A stretch of DNA of 64,000 nucleotides from assembly GCA_026225945.1 (NCBI GenBank), contig JAMJFZ010002500.1, forward strand, positions 1,462,501 to 1,526,500, in the 5' to 3' direction. Source of the stretch: Cricetomys ansorgei (Eukaryota > Chordata > Mammalia > Rodentia > Nesomyidae). The position numbers and the translations under genes were made by a program. Shown here in pieces: positions 1-19,154 of the stretch (within the stretch, counting starts at the first letter, position 1; each line of letters begins with the position of its first letter). A model generated the notes under the pieces. That model did not search any database, was not told where the DNA came from, and was given only the letters and a program-made list of their open reading frames with translations.

Positions 1-46
1 TGCATAACGGTGACTAAGCATAGCCTATTCTGGTGGTGACTCTGCC
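1..46 (+). repeat. Inverted partial copy of the LTR U3 at 457-501
   Basis: The first 46 bases are the reverse complement of 457-501 with about one mismatch. The right-hand copy lies in the U3 of the minus-strand LTR at 200-619, so this left copy is a piece of the same LTR type in plus orientation, broken off at 46 where unrelated sequence starts. The rest of the left copy, if present, lies outside the window. Confidence 0.85.
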
Positions 47-199
47 AATTGGTCTCCAATATCTAGTCCGTAAGCGTTGTAGAATGGGAGAGGGGGTATA
101 AGTTTGGTTTCGAGGTTGACTGCCCCATATTTTATGGGGGTAAACTCACCCGCAGACCGATTGGCCCGTCAGCTTTCTTCCTCACACGGGGCACCAGTC
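47..199 (-). mobile_element. Probable ERV leader with primer-binding-like site
   Basis: Read on the minus strand, the sequence directly after the LTR 3' end contains a TGGTGCCC-type stretch near 185-196 that resembles a degenerate lysine-tRNA primer binding site. About 40 bases further on is a GGTGAGTTT splice-donor-like site. This fits the untranslated leader of a betaretrovirus-like (ERVK class) provirus. The leader ends abruptly at the inverted LTR piece, so no gag region is seen. The PBS assignment is inference from partial similarity. Confidence 0.45.
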
Positions 200-619
200 T
201 GTCAGGCATTCTGACAGAACAAGTCATTGAGGGGGAGTGGGACCAGCCTGTCCCCCTCAGGGCTGAGCAGGATGGTGAATATCAGGAGCCGGGAGAACTG
301 TCAAAGCAGGAACTCGCTTTTATTATTACAAGCTGCCTTTTTATAGGTGAGGGTAAATGGGAGGGTCTAGGAGATGAGGAGAGGTGACATAGGGTATGAG
401 GTAAAGTGGAGTGAGGGGGGAGAGCCAGTAATATTTTTACACGTAGCAGTTACTAGGCAGAGTCACCACCAGAATAGGCTATGCTTAGTCACTGTTATGC
501 GGAACTAGAGGGGCCGAGACAGGTCTCTAAACTTGAGCTTGGCTTGAATTTGGACCACAGGCCCCTCGCTCGGCCATAAGGCCCAACACAGCATGTGTCT
601 TATTACCCCGGAACCAACA
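200..619 (-). mobile_element. ERV LTR (minus orientation), probably ERVK class
   Basis: On the minus strand the element starts TGTTGG near 619 and ends CA near 200, about 420 bp. A TATA-like CCTATAAAAAG lies at about 336-346 and AATAAAAGC at about 316-324, so promoter and polyadenylation signals are in the expected order. The TG start, TATA box, AATAAA, CA end and adjoining PBS-like site support an LTR. Family identity is unknown; exact ends could be off by several bases. Confidence 0.6.
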
Positions 620-2238
620 TGGCTCATCATGAGATCCTAGGCTTTCCTTTTGACATTATTTTTAGGGACAGGCTGATTTTCCATGATTTGGTGAGAAGAT
701 GCCTGTATGAGGGCAGCACAAGTTGCCAGGTCGAATGGGCATGTGCACTCTGCAGGAGGATGTTGGAGGAGAGGGGATAGAAGAAAAGTGAGCGCAAGAA
801 AGAGAAAGAATTACACGAAGCCAGGGAACTCAGCAAAGCCAGGAAGGAGGAGTCCAGGAGAGGAGATGAGGAATGTGACCCACAATCAAATGGATTGTGC
901 CTGCTATTCGCCCCAGGTGAAGTGACTGTCTTGGCATTGGGGAGAAGAGGAAATGTTCCAGGGCGGGATTCACTTCCTGGGTGGGGAGACTGGAGCCACC
1001 TAGGAAACATATCCAAAACTATCTCTGCTTCTTCAATGCTTCCTTCCTCTCCATTATGAAGGTCTGAGTGGCCCACAGGGTAAAACCCATTACACTTGGG
1101 TGGGAGTAAGCATGGACCTTAGTAGCTACTACTCTCTGAGGATAAATTAACTCATTAAGTGTTTTTGTTTTTCCAAGTAGTACTAAACAGCCTAGAGTCA
1201 TTCACTGGCAGGATACATTTCCCAAAGAGGGCCATAGCCATACCCTCTATGGCGTGTGTCCGAACGACCTTGCTGATTCTGCGTGGAGTGGTAGGGCTTT
1301 GTCTTTCCCCTTTCTACACTTGCATCTGAAAATGAAGGTCGTAGGCTCTGAAACGTCTCAGTACTCTTCCCCTCCACAGTTTTCCTTCTGTGTAGCTTTC
1401 ATGGCTCTTCATTCTCCCAGTTTCAGGAAGACAGACTTATCCTGAACTTAGCTGCTTCTCCTGCAGTTGTGTAACATTTTCCTGTTGGCTGGGACAAACT
1501 CATGTTTCTGGAAACTGTGTGGCATGTATGGAGAGAGCCTCAGGCACAACCCCAGATCATACATGGGAGTTAATGGAGATGAAGGTATATATTAGTAGGG
1601 TGCTACTGGAAAATGGTTCCATCCCAACACAGTGTGTTGTCCTTCATCGCCTATAACCTCAATTTACCTTTGAGGGGCCACCATCAACTCAGATGATCTA
1701 AAAGTTCTTACAGAAAGAAAAACCCATGCCCTCCAACTTTCCTTATTTAACTTTCCTTATGATCTTGGACACAAGGATCTCAGACTCCAGAGGCTGGGGT
1801 TGGAGTCAGCAGAGGTTAGCTCAATTTCCCTGTGAGTTCAAACATCTGGTATCCCTTAGAGCCCAGGACCTGTCCTGGGCAGGCCTTTGGTGGCAGTTGG
1901 ATAATGCCCTATGTACAGTGATAGAAGAATGAATACTTTGGATAAGCAATGTCCCTGTAGATCTTAAGGAATGTCCAGAGTTCTTAAGGAAGCATCTTCT
2001 TAGTCTACCCTTCCCAGAGAAGATCCAGCACGTGCAAAAGGAGTGGGGAGGAAGGGAGTTTGAGCTGGGGTGATGGCGTTTCAGGATGGGGGCTTCCTTG
2101 GCTGCTCTCTAGAGGCACACAGGAGACCTGTGGAAGTATGAGGATCCTGGAGGTTTACAGGTACGGAGCATCGTGTGGCCGGGCAGGGCGTCTCATCATG
2201 ATCCAAGCACCAGTTTATGTTGTCCCTTACAACATGCT
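620..2238. other. 3' flank / possible 3' UTR of SLAMF8; no other gene seen
   Basis: This lies just downstream of the SLAMF8 stop codon on the minus strand. Part of it is probably 3' UTR, but I could not find a convincing minus-strand AATAAA near a plausible end, so the transcript end is not placed. The short open frames here show no recognisable protein. Confidence 0.4.
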
Positions 2239-10121
<7,883 letters not shown>

Positions 10122-10499
10122 GGCTGACGTCCTCCTTCCGAAGACTCTCTCAATAAGCCCAATCCAGGATATCCTAGGCCAAATGAGTGCATGGAAGGAG
10201 CTGTGGTCCTTCCGGAAAGTCCCAAATTCAGAAGGAGGAATCTTGACTCAAAACAAGATGTCTTGAAAGTGAAAGCATCCAGAGTAAAGTGGAAGTTGGC
10301 TGTGGGCCTCGCTGGGCCTTGCTGGGTTTTCAGGAGCGGATTCTTGTAAGTCAGCCTCTTTTCGGTGCACATGGCTGGCCAAGGCATGGTGACTAGCACA
10401 CCCACACAGCCCATGTGCTTCTTGCTGATTGTCACCAGGCCTCTCTGCATCCAGCCCTGCCCGTGGCTGTGTCTAATCATCATCCTTGCCACAGAGAGC

Positions 10500-10765
10500 C
10501 CTCGGAGCTGCAATTCCGATCTGGTCACTTCCCCTCCACTTAAAGTTCTTTGAAAACCTTCTGCTGCCCTCTGGATAAAGACTAACCCCTGAGCTAGCAC
10601 AGGAGAAGCTCTCCAGCTTCTCCAGACTGGCTGCCCACATCCCCTCTCTTCTCCGGCCATTCCAGTCAGACTACCTCTTTTCAGAACCAGCTGTTTGACA
10701 TTTGCACACACTGTGATGGCTTCCCCAGCCGGCATGCTCTTCCATCTATCCTCAGAGACCCGGCC
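10500..10765 (+). repeat. L2 LINE 3' end relic
   Basis: Plus strand shows the L2 tail pattern: CTGCCCTCTGGATAAAGACT near 10562, TCTCCAGACTGGCTGCC-like text near 10618, then GGCATGCTCTTCC near 10731. It explains the long but meaningless minus-strand open frame across 10013-10840. Confidence 0.6.
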
Positions 10766-12149
10766 CAGTTCTGCACCCAGCCAGGCTGTCCTTCCAGGCT
10801 TCCCGGCTACAGAGTGAGGAGCCTTTGTGCCCATGTACACTTACTCTTCCCTTTGTCCTTGGCGTGTTGCTGGTTGTAGCTTCGTAGTTTCTGTAGACTG
10901 TTTAACAGCAACACTTGTATTTTTTTTCTGTGATGGGCATGCTTATTGTTTAATAAATGTTAAGTGAGAAAATAACTGCCAGGCATGGTTTACCCCTTTG
11001 CTTTTATGTAAGGCTGAGGAGCATTCTCAGAGCTAACTGTCTTGTAGTCTTATTGGAAGCATTGTGGTGGAAGAAATTAAAGCCAAGGGGTCACAGTGGG
11101 GCAGAGCACGGGTCTCCTCTGTCATAGCCACCCCTCCTTATTCTCCGCTGTTAGCTATTTAGCCCCTCACTCCCTTCCCTCTCAGAACTAGAGATGGAAT
11201 GGGAGGCCTTTGGAGTGTCCTACCACTGAATACCCCGATCCCTAGCAGGGAAGCCTTTTTAAGACGCTACACTCTTAAGTCCCTAAACGTCCTGAATGTG
11301 GATCATTGTGCGTTACCCTGTACAGTCTTTAACTTGTCTTTGGTATCGCTGGATCAGGAATTAGGCATACAGGATGAGAGCTGGTGAGCGAAGGGAGTTG
11401 GGGAGAGAGTCCCTGTCTGTAGAAACAGAGGTGCCAGGAAAAGTGAAGGCTGCTTGCACACAGGCATTTCTCCGGACAGATGAGCCACACAGGCAGTCAG
11501 CATTGCTGGACATGTGGGGGAAAGTCTCTGTGGATGTGGGCAGGGATTGTTTCCTGAGCAGAAGCATTGAGCATTGTTTAGATGGGAAAAGGAAACGGAA
11601 GCCAGAGGTTCTGATGGACGTTGATCTCAAGGAGAGAGTGGAGTGTGTGAAGAAGTCTGTGGTGGGAAAGTACCAAGTAGGCTCCAGGAACAAAGAGGGA
11701 CAGTCAAGGAGCCATCTTTTGAAGCCATAGTGGGCAGAGTGGAAGGAGAGATTGGAGTCTGATTACTCAGGTTGAACTCAGGCTCAGATATTCTGGAGAT
11801 CAGAGGCTCTCCTTGTTAAATACTTCAGTTCCCAGGATTTCTGGCTTAGTGAGTAGAGATGGGCCCAGGAATCTTTGTTCTATTGAGCACGCTGTTCCAG
11901 GTGAGCATGCCACCGATGGACTGAAGGCATGCCACAAGCAGCACAGTCAGAGGCAGGGGCCGCACTGTTTCTGTGCAGAGCAGGCTGGGAGAGGAAGAGG
12001 AGGAAGGGAGTCTGAGAAACAGAAGGGCCTGAACTAGGAAGGAAATGTCTGGAAGAGAATAAAAGGGTCTGCTGAACAGAAGTCCCAGCAGAACTTGGAA
12101 GCTGCTGGCTGTAGGCTAGAGCAGCCAGGGGAGGGGACTCTTGTGGCTC

Positions 12150-12450
12150 CTGTGTCAATTCTGTCATCCATTCATCAAGCATTTATTGAGCATCTATTTA
12201 GGTGCCAGGTGCAGAGATGAAAGGCTTAGCCCCTGCCCTTAAGGAGTTCGAAGTTCAGAGGAGGAAATGGGATAGTAACTCAATAATTACAATCAGTGTA
12301 GCAAGAACAATGTAGAAATATGCACAGGATGCTCTGGGAGCCAGAGGGCAAGGGCCTGCCCTAGCCTGGGTGGGCAGAAGGACAGGGAGGCCTTAGCTGG
12401 AGAGTGGGTGTTTGAGCGAGCCTTAGAGTACAAAGCGGATGGGAGCAGTG
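12150..12450 (-). repeat. Ancient mammalian LINE-type relic (L2-like)
   Basis: Contains CATTTATTGAGCATCTATTTAGGTGCCAGG near 12180-12210 and CCCTGCCCTTAAGGAGTT near 12231, blocks seen in old mammalian interspersed repeats. Subfamily uncertain. Confidence 0.5.
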
Positions 12451-13879
12451 GTTTTGAATGAATCTCTGGAGTTAGACTTGGATCCGATTTTGGCCGTGAA
12501 GCCGTGAAAGAGTAACTTCTGTGCTTCTCTGTGCTCACCTGAGGGATGAGGATCACTCTCTGACAGTGAACATCATTCAGGGTTTACCGTGGACCCGGCC
12601 CACAGTGAGGCTCGGACGGAGACAGGCAAGAGAAGGCTTCAGGGATGAGGATAGAGGTGTTTGATGCTGAGCTGACCGGAAACTCCAGGATGGCACAGAG
12701 TGGGTCTCCTTCAGTCTTACCACCCGTGTGCTGCCCAAGGCAGGCTTTCCATGACATGATGTCCTGGACGCGTCTGTCGGATGGCATGGGATGATTCTGG
12801 AGCGTGCAGGACAAGCATGGCTGTGGGATGAAAGAAAAAGTGGGCGAAGTGGGCCAGATCCTTAATTCCTTTGGTGGACACAGTTGGCTGCCCCTAGTGG
12901 TCCACTAACACGCCCCCTCCCCATGAGCTAACAGGGAGAAGGGGTAGGCTGGAAAGGCTTGAAAAATCCTGTACCTCCCCAAAGGGAAAATTTTTTCCTC
13001 CTGCTTTGTGACAGCTGGAGAAAGGCAGACTGAAGGAGTCACTTCATCCCAGGTGCAACGAAGGGTTAAATCTTGAGGCAGGCAGGTTCTCCCTAGAACT
13101 GCTAATCACTGGTTCACACCACGTTAATTACCCAGCCACAGGGGGGAGTGTGCTAGAGTAAATTAGCAGGTGAGTTCAAAGGGGCCACTCCCTGCATTCC
13201 TTAATTAAGAAAGCAGCTGGCAGCCAGGGCTGCTACTCCTGTCTCCCCAGGGGCCTTTCTGGGACGCTGGAGTCAGGAGGAGTCAGTGCACACTGAGTCT
13301 GGAGGAGTAGCTTCCATTGGGCCTTACCATTAGCCCACTCTACCACCGGCTACAGGAAGGGTGAGCAGGTGGTCAGGCAGCCTGCCCGAACAGAACCATC
13401 AACCCTGAGCAGCTTGTGGAGATTCAGGCTGGGTGGAATTGGGTGAGGGTGAGCGAAGCTGTGTTTGAAATGTCATGTCTGCAAGGGCAGCATGGCCATG
13501 CTTCTTCCACAGGGAGAGGTGAGGAGGGAAGAGAAGGCAAGGAGGCAGGGTGAAACTGGGAGAGAGGAGAGCCAGGCCGGGGAAGAGGCTAAGAAGGCAG
13601 AGTGGGTGTGGAGGAAGAGGCGTTCAGCCGGCTCCTAGGGAACCAAGGGTGAAGGGAGAGGACCAGGGTGTCACTGGGGCATGGGGAGGCCCTAGGTATA
13701 GCTCTGAGGGGACTCCTAAACTGCAGCTGAAGAGGACAGGCAGAACCCCTCTTGCCAGCAATCAGATTTGAAGGAGGTTGTTGTGGAGTGAGATCCTGAC
13801 CAGACTGAACCAGATTGGAGTTATTTCTACTGGGCGAGAATTTCTAAAAGACCAGAAATTGTTTAATCAACTAATCAGA

Positions 13880-14050
13880 AGTAGACCAGTTTGTGTTTAC
13901 AGGGTCTCAGGTGTCACAGGTTGGCCTTGAACTCTCTGATAACAGAGGATGAGCTTGAATTTCTGCCCCTCCTGTCTCTACCTCCTGAATGCTGGGATTG
14001 CAGGCATGCCCCCACCACTTCCAGTTTATGGAGTATTAGGGGATTGACCC
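13880..14050 (-). repeat. B1/B4-like SINE, antisense, diverged
   Basis: Antisense B1 hallmarks: CACAGGTTGGCCTTGAACTC near 13915, CTACCTCCTGAATGCTGGGA near 13979, then GATTGCAGGCATGC. More diverged than a young B1, with an insert in the middle. Confidence 0.6.
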
Positions 14051-15254
14051 ATAGCCCTTGCACACGCCGAGTGAACAGTCTATTGACGGAGTGATATGTC
14101 CAGCAGTTCAACACTATCTGGACTATAACTTTGAAATGTCTGATTGGCTTTTTGTCTCTCGTATCTGCTTTCTCCTGCCCTTTGCCTGGGAAGCCCAGCT
14201 CTGCTTAGCTCATCAGGCACCTACCTTTACTAATCCTGTGGGTGGGTTGCTGCTCCATGAATTGCTAATAAATCATTTAACTACATTTGAAGTTTTCTTC
14301 AATACCTTGTAAGCCACACCTGCACACTCTGTCAGCAGATGCCATGCTGCTGGGCCCCAGTGGCCCCTCCCTAGCCAGCCTTCTGGGCAGCTGTGGTATG
14401 GCAGGAAGACTGAGCCTGAGGCAGAACACCCTGGAAGAGCACTGCCTCTGCCACTTCCTAGAAATGCCTGCTGTCACCATGTCTGCATGTGTACGTTGGA
14501 TATACCTTACTGGTAGTAGTCCCTAAGATGGCACTGACATCCAGCCTCTCCTGTCTCAGCCTGGCTCTAGCCTGTTGTAAGGAGGCAGAAGGGATGGTGT
14601 CTTTAGTGAGCCAGGGGCATGGTGCACAGAGTGGGAGAGAAGGAAGGACAAATGGGAGGGGGTACCTGCAGATGAGTGGGTGGGTGGGGTGTCCAACTTA
14701 GGGCATCTCTGCTTTGGGGGCAATGAGGCGCCTTCCCAGAGTGAAAGGCAGCTCCATAAAAGGAGACGAAGCCACTGTGGTGTTTTATTGAGGCAGAGAA
14801 GGGGAACTGGAAGCTCATGTATGCATTCACCAAACACTTGTTGGGTTCTCAACTCCTGCAGACCAATGCATCAAACAAGCATTAATTAAGCATCCAGTAT
14901 GCATAATCCCCATGAGGCCCGAACTTATGACGTGAGTGGCCGTGGTCCTGTACTGATGATGGAAGTGACCGTCTCTATTGGTGTGCTCCATGTGGAGAAG
15001 AGCAGAAATGAGTAGATGCAGACCACTTCCTGACCTGACTGAGGAGTTCCGCTGAACCCCTGCCCAGGCCCTGTGAGCAGTGAGAGCGGCAGAGGCAGAC
15101 TTGCTGAGGGCTCCAGGTCCTGTTAGCTGCTGCCGCCTCCGGCTGTGCAGAGGGAAGTGTGGCATGACAGACACAGAGCTGCTCGTTTAAGTAGAAACAT
15201 ATGAGAAGCCGCAGAGAGACTACAAGGAGCCCACTCTGGGTCTTCTTTATCAGG

Positions 15255-15733
15255 TGAGACCCCGAGAGAGACACTGAGGCACGAATCGTTGCAGGAGCAT
15301 GAGGTTTATTGTACTGATGTGTCCTTCCTATGTGTTGGGGTGGACCTCCATAGGGTCCCCACACGGGGAAGAGGCCACGCCGAGGGGATTTTCAGACTTG
15401 CTTATATACTCTCTCTTAGCAACCACATAACCTTTAAGCTGATTGGTTGGGTGCAATGACATAGATTGGTATATTCCAGGTGTATTGTTCTGTAGCTAGG
15501 GAGTGCTGAGCTGAAACTTATTCATATGTGAATATTACTAGAACTTTTCCTTACCTGGGTGCCAAGGTTCCGGGAAAGTTCAGGCAAAGTTCAGGCCTAC
15601 TTGTACATTCTCAAGCCTTACTAAAGTTTGGTCAAGTCCAGCCTTGGCCTTACACATAGACCTCATTTCTTAGCCAAGTCTAAACCAGCCTGGAACAGAA
15701 AGAAATCCAAGACACACAACCCTCTTGGTTTCA
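15255..15733 (-). mobile_element. Solo ERV LTR (minus orientation)
   Basis: Read on minus: TG start near 15733, a CCAAT box (15442-15446 region), a GTATATAAGC TATA box at about 15400-15409, AATAAACC at about 15303-15310, and a CA end near 15255. Order and spacing fit U3-R-U5 of about 480 bp. No primer binding site or internal region follows on either side, so it is probably a solo LTR. I could not find a clear target duplication, so the ends are approximate. Confidence 0.7.
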
Positions 15734-15810
15734 TTTTGTCTTGTACGGAAATTGCGTACCCATGTATAAGACAATGACTAGGTATTATTCAACCAAAACA
15801 CACACATACT

Positions 15811-15902
<92 letters not shown>
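15811..15902 (+). repeat. (CT)n(TA)n compound microsatellite
   Basis: About 45 bp of CT directly joined to about 46 bp of TA. It adjoins the start of the B4-like SINE at 15903. Confidence 0.95.
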
Positions 15903-15905
<3 letters not shown>

Positions 15906-16075
15906 TTTTGAGATAGCCTGGACTGTTCTGGAACTCAGTATCTTCCTGTCTCCACCTCATGAGTCTGAGACTATAGGGATTCATGCCCGAGTTGGGTTTC
16001 TGAGGTGCTCCCAGGGCTTTCTGCACCCTTAGCAAGTACTGTACCCATTGAGCTTCACTCCCAATTTCCCATATT
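15903..16075 (-). repeat. B4/RSINE-like SINE, antisense
   Basis: Antisense B1-type half (GATAGCCTGGACTGTTCTGGAACTCAGT, then TCTCCACCTCATGAGTCTGAGACTATAGG) followed by an ID-like half (CTTAGCAAGTACTGTACCCATTGAGC). The B1 plus ID fusion is the B4 layout. Confidence 0.55.
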
Positions 16076-16821
16076 TTATGATATAGTTTTCCTGTGAATG
16101 GATCAGACTAAGTGTAGGTGGCACATAAATTCTTGAGTATCAGAGAGGACCAGCAGAGGGCAGCTACGGCTTCTAGCTGTGAGCTTCCTTCTTCCCTTGA
16201 GGAGCAATTCCAGGCTGTTGAGTTACCCTCCACCCAGACACTGAGTTCTTCCCTCTACCCTTATCCTTTAGGTAATATGAACCTGTAAAGCCCAGGTCCT
16301 TAGAAAAGGAACGGTCAGCACATTTGTCTGGATATATAAATGTTTGCATTTAGCTCTGACTTGGAGAGAAAAGGATGTTTCACACTGCAGAATATGTGAG
16401 GGCTGCAGGTGGGGGTCCTGTGGCTAGTGCCATCAGGTTCCTGTGGCAGACGACAGTCTCCAGTTCTCTCCGGTACCCTTCCTCAGTGTCAACTGGTCTG
16501 TCCCTTGAGAACTCATGGTATTCCCTTTGCCCCATGAGATGCCTCCTCTGTCCTCCCACCCCCCTGGGAATGGATGTAGGCCTTTGGGCTGGATGCTAAT
16601 ATCCCACAAACCAGGGAGAGTATGGGCATCCTCAGAGAGTTCTACTCTCTGTGCTTTGGTGTGTGTGTGTTCATTTTTTTTTCCAGTTTTCTTAGTAATG
16701 GTTCATTTAAAAAAAATGTAGCTTATTCTTTTCTAAACTAAGGGAAAAGGATGTTTTCAGCTGGGGAAATAGAGCTGTAGAGACAGATACCAGTGAGACA
16801 ACCAAGTTCCTGAGCAGCCAG

Positions 16822-16824
<3 letters not shown>

Positions 16825-16874
<50 letters not shown>
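16825..16874 (+). repeat. (GT)n microsatellite
   Basis: Pure GT run of about 50 bp. Confidence 0.95.
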
Positions 16875-16877
<3 letters not shown>

Positions 16878-17109
16878 GGGCTTCTCACTCATCTGAGCCA
16901 AATAACCTGGTTTTTTTGTTTTTTATTTCCAATCCATTGTGGACCTGTGCTTTTGTAAACTATAATAAAAGCAAATTACTTGAAAAACGAAATAAAAAAG
17001 TATACCTACAGAATACAAGCTCTAATTTTTTTATGATCCTGTTAAACAAACATAAAATTACTGTCAGATTGCTATAAAAGTTTCTAAATATTTGCTGTAA
17101 TTTTTGCAC

Positions 17110-17265
17110 TTACCACGGATTTCTAAAAAGCAGTTCACAGACTGGCACCAGTCTGGGTCCCTGGTGTGGGTGGGGAAGGAGAAGCCTGATAAGGAGGTGG
17201 TCTGTGGCCCCTGGAAACACTGAGGAGGCCAGAGGCTTCTGGGCCTCAGCACCAGAGTTTCCGTC
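17110..17265 (-). other. Possible degenerate FCRL-type Ig exon
   Basis: A minus-strand open frame reads LWPPQCFQGPQTTSLSGFSF, later a tryptophan, then FLEIRG and a good donor GTAAGTGC at 17107-17114. The order PP..FQG...T(S)L..GF.F...W...LE(I/V)R resembles the start of FCRL first-type Ig domains, but the strand B cysteine and strands D-F are missing. It could be an unrelated chance frame. Confidence 0.22.
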
Positions 17266-18488
17266 ATGATTGTCATGTCTGTTTTGATCCTTTATTGAGG
17301 GGCGGCTTTTCTATGAAGGGAGTAGCAATGGCTTGGGATCTGCATGGCCCCTGGGGTCCTCTGCATTTAGATCTGGCTGGTGCTGCTCACTCCTCCCAGC
17401 AGACTCTCTGATGAGTGGCAAAGAGGGAGGGGCTTGGCGTTTTCTGGACAGGGCCTGGATTGGTGATAGGGGAGACCAGGATGAGGGTGGGTAGAGGCTG
17501 GGGTGAGAGAAGGAAAGTCGAAGTGTAGAAAGTAGATGATAGTGTGGGCTGTCTAGTTCTCCTGTCTTCACACAGGGCATAGGCAATTAAGCTCCCAAAG
17601 GATGGATGTGTTTCCATAAGGTGTCTCCTAAACAGATCAGTCATTTTGAAAGTACTTGTAAATTGCCCAAGGATCCTATTGAAATGCAGATTCTGATCCA
17701 GCAGGTCTGGAGTTGAGTCTGAACAGCTGCATTTCTATAAGCACCCAGGTGACATCAACATTGTCCATCTTGGGGAGCCTGGGGAGCCACAATATAAGAT
17801 GTCAGCAGGTTTGTGGCGCCTGGAAGATAACATTAATATCTCCTTTGCAGGCAGGCAGGTGAGGTCTGGTGCAGTGGCTTTCTCTAAGACAGACTTCTGT
17901 CTATGATTCCAGAACAGGAGCCAGTAAAGCTGGGCCAGGGCCTAAAGGAGGAGCACATGTTAGCATCCTTTACTGGCCTTTATCAGACCTCCAGGAATAT
18001 GGATGCCTCAAACCAACACCCATCTGTCAGTCACTATAAATAACTGATATGAACAATACAAAACAAATGGACATATTCCTCTTAACAATTCCTTTTATGG
18101 CCATTTTTTAAATACAAGAAAGCAATAACAGACTTTTCTGGTGCACTGTGCTATCAGGAGCTTTGGGCCAGCCGAGTTCTGGCTCCAAGCTGAATGTAGG
18201 GCAGATGAAAGTAGAGTCCTTGCTGCCTTCAGGGCTCTGGCCCCACTGTCAAGATTCTACGATATCATCAGGGCAACCCGTTTGCTGGCTGGCCTTGGTC
18301 TTGCTGAACTTCTGAGAGGCCCTTCAGTCCTGCAGTCAGCCTCATGACTTTCTTTCAGGGTAAAGCAAGAACATTCTCTTTCTGTATAAAATCTATTTAT
18401 CTGTCCATCCATCCACAGGCACACATACTGTCTCTAGTTATCTAGTATTTTATCTACCATCTATCTTTATCGTCTGTCATGTACCTAT

Positions 18489-18564
18489 TATCTAACTATC
18501 ATCTCTCTCTCTCTCTATCCATCTATGCATCTATTACCTATCTATCTATCTATCATCTATCTAC

Positions 18565-18613
<49 letters not shown>
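18489..18613 (+). repeat. (TCTA)n tetranucleotide repeat
   Basis: Imperfect TCTA/TCTC repeats becoming pure TCTA from about 18560 to 18612. Confidence 0.92.
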
Positions 18614-18911
18614 ATCTATTCGGGAAAAGAACTCTTTTCCATTTGTATTGAAAAGATGTCTGTGGCTGTGTCCAGTGTTACCTCTGGAAGTGTGTGTGTA
18701 CATGTGTGAAGGTGGGAATTGTTCCTTCCCACACCATTGTCTGGTTTCCTACTGAGAAGAGAACCCACAATTGAGGAGCCCCTGGCCAGGAAAAGAGCAT
18801 AGGGGCTCTCTCGCTGCTGGGCTCAGGAACTGGTAGCTCACAGAAAGAACTGGGAGGTACTGGGGAGCGCTGGAGGCTGCAGATGGGCATATGTTGGAGG
18901 GGGACATCACA

Positions 18912-19062
18912 CTGATAGAGAACATTGTCCTAGACATCAAGGGGATCTTGGTAGGTTCTGATGTTTGGATCCAGCTCTTGGGGGAAATGTCACCTGTGGC
19001 TCTCAAGCTGTGGCTTTCTCACCTTCACACGGATGATAGAATTGTCCGGCATGAAAGTTGGG
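18912..19062 (-). pseudogene. FCRL6: FCRL6 last exon relic
   Basis: Minus-strand frame reads PDNSIIRVKVRKPQLES, matching human DSSIICAEVRCLQPSE, and further on NIRTYQDPLDV then DNVLY, matching RTLQEPLSDCEEVLC. In-frame TGA (18990-18992) and TAG (18930-18932) interrupt it. The expected acceptor reads CTGCAC instead of CTGCAG, suggesting a lost splice site. Confidence 0.65.
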
Positions 19063-19122
19063 TCAGTGCAGGGAAGCAGATATAAGATGCAGGGTGAGAA
19101 GAGGGCAGGGTTTCCTGCTTAC

Positions 19123-19154
19123 TTGTTCTTCTGTGGCGAGCTCCTCGGGTCTGG
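19123..19154 (-). pseudogene. FCRL6: Possible FCRL6 short cytoplasmic exon
   Basis: A 32-nt stretch flanked by TTCCACAG (acceptor) and GTAAGC (donor) reads (A)RPEELATEEQ. This recalls the ARPE start of the tail I remember for mouse. Short length makes this tentative; position between TM and last exons fits. Confidence 0.4.

Larger units (their letters stand above)
10122..18911. other. Intergenic between SLAMF8 and FCRL6 pseudogene
   Basis: About 8.8 kb without a recognisable gene. Contents: L2 relics (10.5 and 12.2 kb), B1/B4-like SINEs (13.9 and 15.9 kb), a solo LTR (15.26-15.73 kb), CT/TA, TG and TCTA microsatellites, and a possible Ig-domain relic at 17.1 kb. The SLAMF8 promoter should lie just above 10121, but I see no clear TATA box or CpG island there. 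Confidence 0.6.
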
